DNA from: a virus
Virus record (IMG/VR): IMGVR_UViG_3300025141_008585
Coordinates: 1 to 25,335 of that record
Strand: one strand, 5' to 3'
DNA length: 25,335 bases
Positions 1 through 7,537 of this stretch are shown in pieces. The notes below the pieces were generated by a model. The model was not told where the DNA came from. It saw only the letters and a program-made list of their open reading frames with translations, and did no database searches. The position numbers and the translations under genes are program-made. Each line of letters begins with the position of its first letter. The stretch's first letter is position 1.

Positions 1-1
1 A

Positions 2-265
2 ATATGTACATACAATGTAGATTTATCAGCAGGTGCAGATTTCAACGATGTAAAAGGGACTATATCATTACATAGAAAGAAACATTCAAATACATTATAC
101 ACAATAAATGCATTGAATGAAGTTATTGCAAACTTAAATAACGGTATAATTGATAGTAAATTTATAGTGCCGTGGGAAAACTTTCAAAATACATTGATGG
201 TAACAAATTCAGATGGATTGAATAAAATATCTACAAGGATTTACAAAATAATAAAAATAAATTAG
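2..265 (+). CDS. 3' end of an unrecognised gene (partial)
   Basis: An open frame enters from the left edge and runs 87 codons to a TAG at 263-265. The other two forward frames are broken by stops, and this one has ordinary phage codon use. The visible C-terminal part is polar and asparagine-rich, with no cysteine cluster, membrane segment or nucleotide-binding motif. I do not recognise the family. The gene ends just upstream of the AT-rich near-palindrome at 281-298, so it probably belongs to a separate transcription unit from the thioredoxin-like gene. A structural or hypothetical phage protein is equally possible. Confidence 0.6.
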   Translation: MCTYNVDLSAGADFNDVKGTISLHRKKHSNTLYTINALNEVIANLNNGIIDSKFIVPWENFQNTLMVTNSDGLNKISTRIYKIIKIN

Positions 266-280
266 TTGTTTCAGAATTTA

Positions 281-298
281 ATATATATTTATATATAC
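281..298. promoter_or_regulatory. AT-rich near-palindrome, site A
   Basis: The 18 bases read ATATATATTTATATATAC. They differ at only the first base from site B at 20345-20362, where the arms GTATATA and TATATAC flank TTTA. The minus strand contains TATAAATA, the core of T4 late promoters. The site lies 14 bases before the first ATG of the thioredoxin-like gene. It may be a promoter, an operator or both; the sequence alone does not decide. Confidence 0.5.
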
Positions 299-311
299 AA
301 TTAGGAGAAAA

Positions 312-1019
312 ATGGTTATGACAGACAAAAAACAAGAGTTATATTATTTCTATACAGAAGGGTGTGGATTCTGTAAAAAATCAGGACCAGTTGTAGATGA
401 ACTTATAAAAGAAGGACATAATATACTCAAACTCGATTTAGCAGAACCCGATAATAAAGGGTTAAAAGAAGAATTACAAAAAAAATATAATAAAAAATGT
501 GGAACACCCTGGTTTATTAATCCAGAAACAGGACATCAAGTATGTGGTTATAGGGAAAAAGATATTCTTATGAAATGGATAGAAGGTGAAGATATTCCAG
601 CTCCACCAAAACCAAAATCACCACCACCAAAACCACCATTTCATGGTGCAAGCAACAAAGAAGAAGCTGATTGGAAAAAAGAATATAAGAAATGGACTGA
701 AGAAAATTCACATATGCCAAATTTACAATCAGCAAGTCAAATTCTTGAAAGACCAAGACCAAAATCAGAACCACCAAGACCACCAATGCCAAACGGAACA
801 GATGAACAAATTGACAATTGGGGTAAAGAATATGATGTGTGGAGTAAAGAAAATAAACATCTTCCAAATTTACAACCTACAGAAATGATTGTTAATAGAT
901 TAAAACAACAAAGACAACAACAAGGTAAACAACCACAAGTCGGTGGAAATGTAGAAAAGAGATTGATAACACTTGAACAAAAACTTGATAAACTAATGAT
1001 ACATTTGGGAGTTCAATGA
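312..1019 (+). CDS. Thioredoxin/glutaredoxin-like protein with proline-rich repeats
   Basis: Residues 10-90 look like a thioredoxin fold: a beta strand leads into TEGCGFCKKSGP with the redox pair C18-x2-C21, and GTPWF at 65-69 supplies the cis-proline loop. The likely role is cytoplasmic thiol-disulfide exchange. Residues 98-194 are unusual, being two copies of a module of about 47 residues: a proline-rich stretch, a W-x3-Y-x2-W helix, then EN-x-H-(M/L)-PNLQ. The last 25 residues look like a short coiled coil. AGGAG at 303-307 is 4 bases before the ATG at 312 and 10 before the in-frame ATG at 318, so either may be used. The ATGA overlap with the next gene suggests coupled translation. Reduction of NrdJ is a reasonable but unproven role. 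Confidence 0.75.
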   Translation: MVMTDKKQELYYFYTEGCGFCKKSGPVVDELIKEGHNILKLDLAEPDNKGLKEELQKKYNKKCGTPWFINPETGHQVCGYREKDILMKWIEGEDIPAPPKPKSPPPKPPFHGASNKEEADWKKEYKKWTEENSHMPNLQSASQILERPRPKSEPPRPPMPNGTDEQIDNWGKEYDVWSKENKHLPNLQPTEMIVNRLKQQRQQQGKQPQVGGNVEKRLITLEQKLDKLMIHLGVQ

Positions 1020-1432
1020 AATTCAAACCAAAACCAACAGTAGATAGAAAAGCTACTGAACGAGAATTGGAATGTATTAAAAAAACTGAAGAAATGTTGA
1101 TGGGAGAAAATAAACTACCACCAGCATCTCAAATGATACGAAACATTGCAGTTGACCATTGGAAGTCATTAAAGGCTTGGGTTAAAGGTAGTCAAGTGAT
1201 TACTTCACAAGAAGAAGCAGAAAGAAGATGGGAGATATGTAAAGAATGTCCTAAACTTCTATATGATGAAACAAATCCAGATACAGGAAAGAAAGATGGT
1301 AGATGTCCATTATGTGGTTGTTTTATGAATGTCAAAGTTCATTATGCAATCGCTGAATGTCCAATAGGAAAATGGAAAAAAGATTGTGGTCATGGGTGTG
1401 ATTGTGGCTGTGAAGATAATTGTGAAGAATAG
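1016..1432 (+). CDS. Cysteine-rich zinc-type protein, function unknown
   Basis: This 138-aa protein has a central cluster with C75-x2-C78 in ICKECP and C97-x2-C100-x-C102 in CPLCGC, plus C115. That pattern suits one or two zinc sites of the kind seen in small phage zinc-ribbon proteins. The last 15 residues hold five more cysteines among acidic residues (C124, 128, 130, 132, 136), which may be a second metal site. Residues 30-43 (GENKLPPASQMIRN) resemble the end of each repeat in the upstream thioredoxin-like protein. The gene starts inside that gene's stop (ATGA), so the two are probably co-translated and may act together. I cannot name a function. Confidence 0.6.
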   Translation: MKFKPKPTVDRKATERELECIKKTEEMLMGENKLPPASQMIRNIAVDHWKSLKAWVKGSQVITSQEEAERRWEICKECPKLLYDETNPDTGKKDGRCPLCGCFMNVKVHYAIAECPIGKWKKDCGHGCDCGCEDNCEE

Positions 1433-1441
1433 AAAAAAAAG

Positions 1442-1473
1442 CTTGTTTTATATGTCAAAAATGATATATATTA
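1442..1473 (+). promoter_or_regulatory. Sigma70-like promoter for ssb (shared layout, copy 1)
   Basis: CTTGTTTTAT starts at 1442, and TATATT at 1467-1472 lies 18 bases after the TTG-based -35 hexamer. An A-run falls in the spacer. The layout matches the elements at 11892 and 14451 position for position. Transcription should start near 1479, leaving a leader of about 80 bases before ssb. An A-rich stretch from 1433 could serve as an UP element. Confidence 0.6.
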
Positions 1474-1495
1474 TAGAGATAGTAAATAGGTTATG

Positions 1496-1516
1496 TGGTT
1501 ATAATAGAGATAACCA
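1496..1516 (+). promoter_or_regulatory. Leader hairpin upstream of ssb, possible autoregulatory operator
   Basis: TGGTTAT (1496-1502) and ATAACCA (1510-1516) form a perfect 7-bp stem with a 7-base loop. A second GGTTAT at 1489-1494 could pair with the same right arm. From 1517 to the AGGAG at 1550-1554 the leader is A-rich and looks unstructured. In T4, gp32 represses its own mRNA by binding a 5' pseudoknot and the adjoining unstructured A/U-rich leader. The arrangement here is similar, but I see no clear pseudoknot partner for the loop. Confidence 0.45.
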
Positions 1517-1561
1517 TAAACAATAAACGATAAACAATAAAACACAAGTAGGAGAAAAAGC

Positions 1562-2338
1562 ATGGATATAAATGCAATTAAGAATAAGTTAAATAAGTTA
1601 CAGGCAACCTCATCAACATCAGAAAACTTTTGGAAACCAGAACCAGGTAAACAAGTAGTTAGAATTGTACCTTACAAACATAATAAAGATAATCCATTTA
1701 TTGAATTATACTTTCATTATAATTTAGGTAACAATAAAACATATCTTTCACCAGTTTCATTCGGTCGTCCAGACCCAGTTGAAGAATTTGCCAACAAATT
1801 GAAATCAACTGGAAACAAAGATGAGTGGATTCAAGGAAAACGATTAGAACCTAAAATGAGAACATACGTTCCCGTTGTAGTTCGTGGTCGTGAAAGTGAA
1901 GGTGTAAAGTTTTGGGGATTCGGCAAAACTGTATATCAAGAACTTTTAAGTGTTATTGCTGACCCTGATTATGGTGATATTACAGATCCAATTATAGGTC
2001 GTGATATTGGTATTGAACGACAAACACCAGCTGAAGCAGGTAATCAGTATGGTAAAACAACTGTTCGAGTTAAACCAAATCAAACACCAATTACAGAGGA
2101 TAAAACTCTATTAGAAAATGTCTTTGAAAATCAACCCAACTTACCAGAACTTTATACAGAACCAAGTTATGATGATTTAAAAGAAGCTCTTAGTAATTAC
2201 TTAAATCCTTCAGATGACGATACAGAAACAACAACTACAACTAATGGTGTTTCTGCAACTACTACACCAACTACAAATACTGGAACTACAACAGTTGACA
2301 AGGTAGAAGATGCCTTTGATGAACTGTTTAATAGTTAA
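1562..2338 (+). CDS. 32: gp32-like single-stranded DNA-binding protein
   Basis: This 258-aa protein matches the T4 gp32 family in layout. A basic N-terminal segment that could drive cooperative binding is followed by an OB-fold core with FWKPEPGKQVVRIVPYKH at 23-40 and KFWGFGK near 117-123. A threonine/asparagine-rich linker (about 220-244) then leads to the acidic tail VDKVEDAFDELFNS, the usual docking site for partner replication proteins. It should coat single-stranded DNA at forks and recombination intermediates. There is no cysteine, so the zinc site of T4 gp32 is missing. AGGAG sits 7 bases before the ATG. The gene has its own promoter, a structured leader and a hairpin downstream, which suggests a highly expressed and separately controlled gene. 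Confidence 0.9.
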   Translation: MDINAIKNKLNKLQATSSTSENFWKPEPGKQVVRIVPYKHNKDNPFIELYFHYNLGNNKTYLSPVSFGRPDPVEEFANKLKSTGNKDEWIQGKRLEPKMRTYVPVVVRGRESEGVKFWGFGKTVYQELLSVIADPDYGDITDPIIGRDIGIERQTPAEAGNQYGKTTVRVKPNQTPITEDKTLLENVFENQPNLPELYTEPSYDDLKEALSNYLNPSDDDTETTTTTNGVSATTTPTTNTGTTTVDKVEDAFDELFNS

Positions 2339-2359
2339 TAGTTAGGTATAGTTAGAATT

Positions 2360-2401
2360 GATGGGGTGGGGTTTCGTTCCACTCCACTTCATCACATTTT
2401 T
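2360..2401 (+). terminator. Intrinsic terminator-like hairpin between ssb and uvsX
   Basis: Bases 2360-2372 pair with 2381-2393 as RNA: 13 continuous pairs, three of them G-U, closing an 8-base loop. T2397-2401 follow as a short U-tract. This is one of the few GC-rich stretches in the window. The uvsX ribosome site AGGAG begins at 2403, so the hairpin may act as a partial terminator that keeps ssb mRNA abundant relative to downstream genes, or may affect uvsX translation. Confidence 0.6.
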
Positions 2402-2412
2402 AGGAGAAAGTT

Positions 2413-3546
2413 ATGACAGATACAGATAAAAGAGATGAATTAGCTAGTGTTATAGCTGATGAATTAAATAAAACCTTTAAACATCAACAGGTTGCGTATT
2501 TCTTACAAGATGACGGTACAAACCCAACTAATGTAACTGATTGGATTTCAACAGGTTCGACAATGTTAGATTTAGCTATTGCTAATAAACCAAATGGTGG
2601 TGTTGCCGTAGGCAAAATCACAGAGTTAAATGGTTTAGAGGGTAGTGGTAAATCTTTGATTGGTTCTCACTTATTAGCTTCAACACAGAGAAAAGATGGA
2701 ATTGCTGTTTACATAGATACAGAATCAGCAGTGTCACCAGAGTTTCTTGAAGCGATAGGTGTAGATACAACGAATATGTTATATGTTCATTTAGAAACAG
2801 TTGAAGAAGTATTTGAAACTATTGAAACAATTGTTACAAAGATAAGAGAATCAGATAAAGATAAGTTAGTTACAATTCTTGTTGACAGTTTAGCAGCTGC
2901 ATCTACGAAAGTAGAGATGGATGCTGACTTTGATAAAGATGGTTGGGCGACAGCCAAAGCAATCATCATATCAAAAGCTATGAGAAAAGTAACACAAATG
3001 ATAGCTCGTCAGAAGATAGCTCTCGTATTCACAAATCAATTACGACAAAAGTTAGGTGTGATGTTTGGAGATCCTTGGACTACAAGTGGTGGTAAGGCTC
3101 TTCCATTTCACTCATCAATTCGTGTTCGATTTAAGAATGCTGGGCAAATTAAAGATAGCAGTAAAAAGAATACTATTGGAATTAAAATTAAAGCACAAGT
3201 CATTAAGAACCGATTAGGTCCACCAATGAGAACTGCTGAATTTCCATTATATTTTGATACTGGTATTGATGATTGTGGTTCTTGGCTTACAGTAATGAAA
3301 GAACACAAGTTACTTAAACAAGCAGGTGCTTGGTACACAATACAACATGCTGATACAGAAACAGGTGAACTTATTAAAGAATACAAATTTCAATCAAAGG
3401 ATTTTGAAACATTAGTAACAGAGAATCCAGACTTGAAAGAATATTGTTATCAACAGATATGTGATGCTTGTATTCTTAAATATGATAGCAAAGAACTTGG
3501 TATTGATGATGTTGAAGAAACTGATGAGGTAGTGGATGAAATCTAA
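2413..3546 (+). CDS. uvsX: UvsX/RecA-like recombinase
   Basis: This RecA-fold ATPase should form filaments on single-stranded DNA and carry out strand exchange for recombination-dependent replication and repair. The Walker A motif GLEGSGKS is at 74-81 and Walker B VTILVDSLA at 153-161. A catalytic-type glutamate lies in YIDTESAVSP near 100-109, and FTNQLRQKLGVMFGDPWTT resembles the DNA-binding loop region of UvsX. At 377 aa it is close to the T4 UvsX length. AGGAG at 2403-2407 is 5 bases before the ATG. The C-terminus is acidic. It lies between ssb and the rnh/helicase genes, and UvsX works with gp32 on single-stranded DNA. Confidence 0.92.
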   Translation: MTDTDKRDELASVIADELNKTFKHQQVAYFLQDDGTNPTNVTDWISTGSTMLDLAIANKPNGGVAVGKITELNGLEGSGKSLIGSHLLASTQRKDGIAVYIDTESAVSPEFLEAIGVDTTNMLYVHLETVEEVFETIETIVTKIRESDKDKLVTILVDSLAAASTKVEMDADFDKDGWATAKAIIISKAMRKVTQMIARQKIALVFTNQLRQKLGVMFGDPWTTSGGKALPFHSSIRVRFKNAGQIKDSSKKNTIGIKIKAQVIKNRLGPPMRTAEFPLYFDTGIDDCGSWLTVMKEHKLLKQAGAWYTIQHADTETGELIKEYKFQSKDFETLVTENPDLKEYCYQQICDACILKYDSKELGIDDVEETDEVVDEI

Positions 3547-3661
3547 AAAGTTAAAAGAGTTTTTAGAAAAACCAGAAGTCAAGAAACTCCATAAAGAGGC
3601 AATGAAACTTCAAGGTATGGATAAACTCATCAAAAAGTTAAAAGAATCCGGTGAAGCATAA
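3536..3661 (+). CDS. Small lysine-rich protein of 41 aa
   Basis: The ATG at 3536 overlaps the last codons of uvsX, and the frame ends at TAA 3659-3661, directly before the ATG of the next gene. GAGG at 3526-3529 is 6 bases upstream. The product is a basic, probably helical peptide (M-K-S-K-K-L start, KLIKKLKES near the end) with no recognisable domain. The tight fit between two known genes and the good ribosome site support a real gene. A role in the recombination or replication complex is only a guess from position. Confidence 0.6.
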   Translation: MKSKKLKEFLEKPEVKKLHKEAMKLQGMDKLIKKLKESGEA

Positions 3662-4732
3662 ATGGAAAAGAAAGACTTAAACGACAAGTTTATATCTTTT
3701 TTAGACCAAACCAAAAACGAAGAACACAAATCAGTTACAAGATTGAACGATAGAGTTTTAATAATTGATGGTTTGAACACATTTATTAGAAATTTTAGTG
3801 TAGTACCAAGTCTTAACGATGATGGTAGACATGTGGGTGGACTTATTGGTTTCCTTCGGTCAGTAAGATATACTTGTGATATTCTCAAACCTTCAAGATG
3901 TATAATTGTATTCGATGGTAAAGGCGGTTCAAAGAAAAGACAAAAGTTATATCCAGAATATAAAGCAACTCGAAAAGTCAAAAAGAGATTGAATAGAAAT
4001 GTTGATTGGGGAACTGCACCACAAGATGAAGATCAATCAATGCGACAACAAATGGGTAGGTTAGTTGAATATTTAGAACAACTACCACTTACATTAATTT
4101 CAGTTGATAATATAGAAGCGGATGATGTGATGGCTTACATTTCACAACAGATACTTACAGAGAGTGATATATTTTTAATGTCAACTGACAAGGATTTCTT
4201 ACAACTTGTAGATGATAGAGTGAAAGTTTGGTCACCAACCAAAAAGAAGTTATACAATAAAAGAGAAGTTGAAGAAGAATATGGAATACCATCACGAAAC
4301 ATTCTAACATACAGAATACTTGATGGAGATAAGTCAGATAATATAAATGGTGTTCAAGGGGCGGGATTAAAGAGTATAATAAAATATATTGAACCAATTA
4401 CAGAAGATAAAGATTTCAATGTAATGGATTTAATTGAATATGCAGAAAATTCAGATAAGAAAATAAAACTCTTGGAAAATATCAAAAATAGTAGTAATAT
4501 ACTGAAACGGAATTATCTATTGATGCAATTAAATAAAGTAGATATTCCAGGTCATATAAAGTTGAAGATACAAGGAGCTGTGGACAGAGAAGTTCCACAG
4601 TTAATAAAACACAGGTTTCAAGTGATGTTTCTTCAAGATAAGTTAAGTAATCATATAAAGAATTTTGATAGTTGGATTACAGAATTTACAAGATTGAATA
4701 GATATAAAGGATTAAGCAAGATTGACAAATAA
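3662..4732 (+). CDS. rnh: RNase H / 5'-3' exonuclease (FEN family, T4 Rnh-like)
   Basis: The protein carries the acidic metal-binding motifs of the FEN-1/T4 RNase H family in order: IIDGLN (D36), IVFDGKGGSKKR (D85), YPEYKATRK, EADDVMAYI (E152, D154, D155), STDKDFLQL (D176, D178) and DGDKSDNINGVQGAG around 221-235, the last being a helix-hairpin-helix type DNA-binding loop. It should remove RNA primers and flaps from lagging-strand fragments. At 356 aa it is somewhat longer than T4 Rnh (about 305 aa), with an extra N-terminal stretch of about 30 residues. The ATG follows the upstream stop with no gap, and the end overlaps the helicase gene by 11 bases. Confidence 0.9.
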   Translation: MEKKDLNDKFISFLDQTKNEEHKSVTRLNDRVLIIDGLNTFIRNFSVVPSLNDDGRHVGGLIGFLRSVRYTCDILKPSRCIIVFDGKGGSKKRQKLYPEYKATRKVKKRLNRNVDWGTAPQDEDQSMRQQMGRLVEYLEQLPLTLISVDNIEADDVMAYISQQILTESDIFLMSTDKDFLQLVDDRVKVWSPTKKKLYNKREVEEEYGIPSRNILTYRILDGDKSDNINGVQGAGLKSIIKYIEPITEDKDFNVMDLIEYAENSDKKIKLLENIKNSSNILKRNYLLMQLNKVDIPGHIKLKIQGAVDREVPQLIKHRFQVMFLQDKLSNHIKNFDSWITEFTRLNRYKGLSKIDK

Positions 4733-6080
4733 TTTAGCAGATTTTGGGCATACATTTCAAATAAAGATATTATCATCTTTAATGGCAGATACCAATTTCA
4801 TTGCACAAATTTATGATATATTTGATGAAAGTCATTTTGATAATGATAGTCTAAAATGGATAGCAAAAGAATGTAAGTTGTATTATGATGAATATAAACA
4901 ACCAATAACATTAGATGTATTCAAAGTAAAGGTAAGTGAAGTCCATAATGATATTCTTAAAGCAACCATCATTGAAACACTTAAAGAGGTAGTTAGATAT
5001 TTAGAAGCACCAGATTTAGAATTTATTAAAGACCAAGCACTTAATTTCTTTAAGAACCAAACATTGAAAAATGCTATTATTGAAAGTGTTGAGATACTTG
5101 AAAACAAAGGTGATTTTGATACGATAAAACAATTAGTTGATAATGCTTTACGAGCAGGAGCTGAGAGAAATATTGGACACGAATACATTGATGATATAGA
5201 GGCACGATATTCAGAGATGGCTCGTGAAACAGTTGAAACTCCATGGGATGTGTTGAATGATTTAACACAGGGTGGTTTAGCTGCTGGAGAACTTGGAGTG
5301 ATAGTTGCACCCGCAGGTATTGGTAAAACTTGGATACTGTGTGCATTAGGAGCCGGTTCAATGAAACGGGGTTCAAATGTTATTCATTATACATTAGAAT
5401 TAAATGAAGCATATGTAGGATTAAGATACGATAGTGTATTTACAGGGATAGCTAATCAGAACTTAAAGTATCATAAAGATGAGGTGAAACAAAAGATTGA
5501 AAATGTAGAAGGTGAACTTATAGTTAAATACTTTCCAACAAAGACAGCATCAGTAAATACAATATCAGCTCATCTACAGAAATTACGAATGATGGGAAAA
5601 GATTTTAATATGGTTGTAGTTGATTATGCTGACATTCTTAAAGATACAGGATTTGCAAAAGAGGTTAGACACGCTCTTGGTAATATCTATGAAGATTTAA
5701 GAGGTTTAGCAGGTGAGTTCGGTATTCCAGTTTGGACAGCATCACAAGCAAATCGTTCAGCATTAGATGAAGATGTGATTGAAGCACAAAAGGTTGCTGA
5801 GAGTTATCAAAAGATTATGACTGCTGACTTCGTTGTTTCATTAAGTAGAAAAGTAGAAGATAAGATTGGTAATACAGGAAGATTTCATATTATTAAAAAT
5901 AGATTTGGACCTGATGGGTTAACTTATCCAGCGAAGATAAACACAAACACAGGTGCTGTTGAGATATATGAGGCTACAAGTGTTGGTGGAAAAGAACAAC
6001 AACAGAAGATAGATAATAGAGATAACCTTATGAAGAAAATGTTATCAAGTAGATATGACGATTTAATGGGAGAAGAATAA
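4722..6080 (+). CDS. 41: DnaB/gp41-type replicative helicase
   Basis: This 452-aa protein has a helical N-terminal domain (about 1-150) and a RecA-type motor domain. Walker A is APAGIGKTW at 196-204 and Walker B MVVVDYADIL at 297-306. YTLELNEA at 223-230 and the late ASQANRS segment suit DnaB motifs. It should be a hexameric helicase travelling 5'-3' on the lagging strand. No primase domain is fused and no primase gene appears nearby. I accept the TTG start at 4722, which overlaps rnh, because the N-terminal residues NLADFGHTFQIKILSSL look like the usual start of this family and the next Met is 20 residues in. The ribosome site is weak (AAGGA about 10 bases upstream), so translation may depend on coupling. 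Confidence 0.88.
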   Translation: MTNNLADFGHTFQIKILSSLMADTNFIAQIYDIFDESHFDNDSLKWIAKECKLYYDEYKQPITLDVFKVKVSEVHNDILKATIIETLKEVVRYLEAPDLEFIKDQALNFFKNQTLKNAIIESVEILENKGDFDTIKQLVDNALRAGAERNIGHEYIDDIEARYSEMARETVETPWDVLNDLTQGGLAAGELGVIVAPAGIGKTWILCALGAGSMKRGSNVIHYTLELNEAYVGLRYDSVFTGIANQNLKYHKDEVKQKIENVEGELIVKYFPTKTASVNTISAHLQKLRMMGKDFNMVVVDYADILKDTGFAKEVRHALGNIYEDLRGLAGEFGIPVWTASQANRSALDEDVIEAQKVAESYQKIMTADFVVSLSRKVEDKIGNTGRFHIIKNRFGPDGLTYPAKINTNTGAVEIYEATSVGGKEQQQKIDNRDNLMKKMLSSRYDDLMGEE

Positions 6081-6163
6081 TGTTATATGGATATATAGAA
6101 ATACCAGAAGATTATTGGGTAAGTTCACATAATGTGGAATACATTATAGTTGAAAGTCAGTAA
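6080..6163 (+). CDS. Microprotein of 27 aa between helicase and Mom-like genes
   Basis: The ATG overlaps the helicase stop (TAATG). GGAG at 6069-6072 is 7 bases upstream, a better ribosome site than those of the two flanking TTG-start genes. The product is short and acidic/aromatic (starts MLYGYIEIPEDYW) with no recognised domain. Its stop lies 14 bases inside the following Mom-like gene. It may be a real microprotein or a leader that delivers ribosomes to the TTG start at 6150. Without comparative data either is possible. Confidence 0.4.
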   Translation: MLYGYIEIPEDYWVSSHNVEYIIVESQ

Positions 6164-6800
6164 TTTTACAATAGCACCAGTTCAACGGATGGCTATTCAG
6201 TCATTCGTTGAAAAGTGGCACTATTCACATTCAACAAATGGAGTTCAACAAACTCAATGTTTTGCTCTATATGATGATGGTGAAATTCCACGATTGATTG
6301 GAGCTATGATTTATGCATTACCATCAATGAAAGCAACAGCAGCTAGATACAATCCAGATAATCCATTGGGGTGTTGGGAGTTACGAAGATTGTGTTGTAT
6401 TGATGATACACCAACAAATACAGAGAGTTTTTTTATTGGACAAACATTGAGGTGGATTAAGAAAAACACAGATATTGAGGTGATAGTTTCCTATGCAGAC
6501 TTAGAGCAGGGTCATGCGGGTGTAATTTACAAAGCCTCGAACTTTATCTACTTGGGCCAGAGTGGTGGTGGTAGAGTTCTTATGGTAGATGGTAAAAAAT
6601 ATCATGCCCGCTCTCTCAATCAAAAAGAGAAACCATATGGTAGAGAATTAAAGAGAAGATGGGAAAACAAAGAAGGTCACGATTGGTGGGATTCGGAAGA
6701 AGATAATATGTATTTCGTTGATACAAAACCAAAGAATATTTATGTGTATTATCTAAATAAAAAAGTAAAGAAGAAATTATTGAAGTTACATAATGGATAA
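6150..6800 (+). CDS. Mom-like (GNAT-fold) DNA-modification protein, paralog 1
   Basis: This 216-aa protein has the pattern I associate with phage Mu Mom-like proteins, a GNAT-related family in which Mom converts adenine in DNA to a carbamoylmethyl derivative that blocks restriction. Visible markers are WHYSH around H24-Y25, ELRRLC at 77-82, NTESF at 90-94, and SYADLEQGHAGVIYKASNF at 114-132. The same landmarks occur in the proteins at 6793 and 17950. Its insert after residue 135 and its C-terminal half differ from theirs. The TTG start at 6150 keeps the first strand before WHYSH; the next Met is residue 14. Translation is probably coupled to the 27-aa frame. The exact substrate and added group are unknown. 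Confidence 0.72.
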   Translation: MKVSNFTIAPVQRMAIQSFVEKWHYSHSTNGVQQTQCFALYDDGEIPRLIGAMIYALPSMKATAARYNPDNPLGCWELRRLCCIDDTPTNTESFFIGQTLRWIKKNTDIEVIVSYADLEQGHAGVIYKASNFIYLGQSGGGRVLMVDGKKYHARSLNQKEKPYGRELKRRWENKEGHDWWDSEEDNMYFVDTKPKNIYVYYLNKKVKKKLLKLHNG

Positions 6801-7515
6801 ATATTGCGATACATCGAAGGTTGTAATTTTACCAACAACAAAAGAAGTTGTTTATAAGATGATTACAAAAAAACATTATGCTAAAAAATGGACTGCTTCA
6901 ACTAACATATATGGAGTATATTGGGATGAAGGTGATTCACCATTTTTTGATGATAGAAAATTGAAATTGATAGGTGCTGTTTTATACGGGCATCCATCTG
7001 GTTTTAGAGTAGTAAAATCCGTATCAGAAGATTTAGAAATAGGCGAAGTGTTAGAATTAAAACGACTATGGATTGCTGATGGGTATGGTAAAAATATAGA
7101 ATCGTTTGTAGTATCGAAAACATTAAAAATGTTAAGGAAAGATGATTCAAATGTTAAGGTTATTATTTCATTTGCTGACCCAGTTCAGAACCATCAAGGA
7201 ACTATTTACCAAGCAACCAATTGGATTTATCAGGGAAGAAAAGTAAGTCGTGGAGATTTTTATGAATATAAATATCCAAATACCGATGTGTGGTTATCAG
7301 ATAGAGCAATCGGAGCACAACTTGGAAGTAACGCACTTGATAATGTATTAAAGAAAATACCTGATATGGAATATAGAGTTAAAATGAGAAAACATAGATA
7401 TTTATATTTCCTATGTAATAAACAAGAGAAAAAGAAACTTATGAAAAGTTTAAAACATCCAATCAAACCATATGGATTTACCTGTGATTGTGAAGGAATG
7501 TGTGAGTGTGAATAA
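6793..7515 (+). CDS. Mom-like (GNAT-fold) DNA-modification protein, paralog 2
   Basis: This 240-aa protein shares the landmarks of its neighbour: KKHYAKKW (H28-Y29), IGAVLYGHPSG, ELKRLW at 88-93, NIESF at 101-105, and SFADP followed by H134-x-G-x-IYQATNWIYQG. It is closer to the paralog at 17950 than to the one at 6150, sharing the YGKN-x-ES stretch, ATNWIYQG, and a C-terminal KHRYLY-x-LC...HP-x-KPY segment. It ends in an added cysteine/acidic tail, CDCEGMCECE, absent from the other two, which could bind metal. The ATG overlaps the end of paralog 1 by 8 bases. DNA base modification is inferred from the family; it has no visible methyltransferase motif. Confidence 0.72.
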   Translation: MDKYCDTSKVVILPTTKEVVYKMITKKHYAKKWTASTNIYGVYWDEGDSPFFDDRKLKLIGAVLYGHPSGFRVVKSVSEDLEIGEVLELKRLWIADGYGKNIESFVVSKTLKMLRKDDSNVKVIISFADPVQNHQGTIYQATNWIYQGRKVSRGDFYEYKYPNTDVWLSDRAIGAQLGSNALDNVLKKIPDMEYRVKMRKHRYLYFLCNKQEKKKLMKSLKHPIKPYGFTCDCEGMCECE

Positions 7516-7537
7516 AAGTAAGAATAAAGAAATAATT

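Noticed and set aside
586-888. Alternative plus-strand frame of 100 codons inside the thioredoxin-like gene
   Set aside because: It is a His/Asn/Gln-rich shadow of the proline-rich repeats and lacks a ribosome site.
2224-2306. ACA/ACT-rich stretch at the end of ssb as a DNA repeat
   Set aside because: It encodes the Thr-rich linker before the acidic tail, which explains the composition; no exact tandem unit was seen.
7264-7275. Plus-strand TATAAATA as a T4-type late promoter
   Set aside because: It lies inside the coding region of Mom-like paralog 2 (another lies near 24043 inside a gene) in a very AT-rich sequence, with no gene start just downstream.
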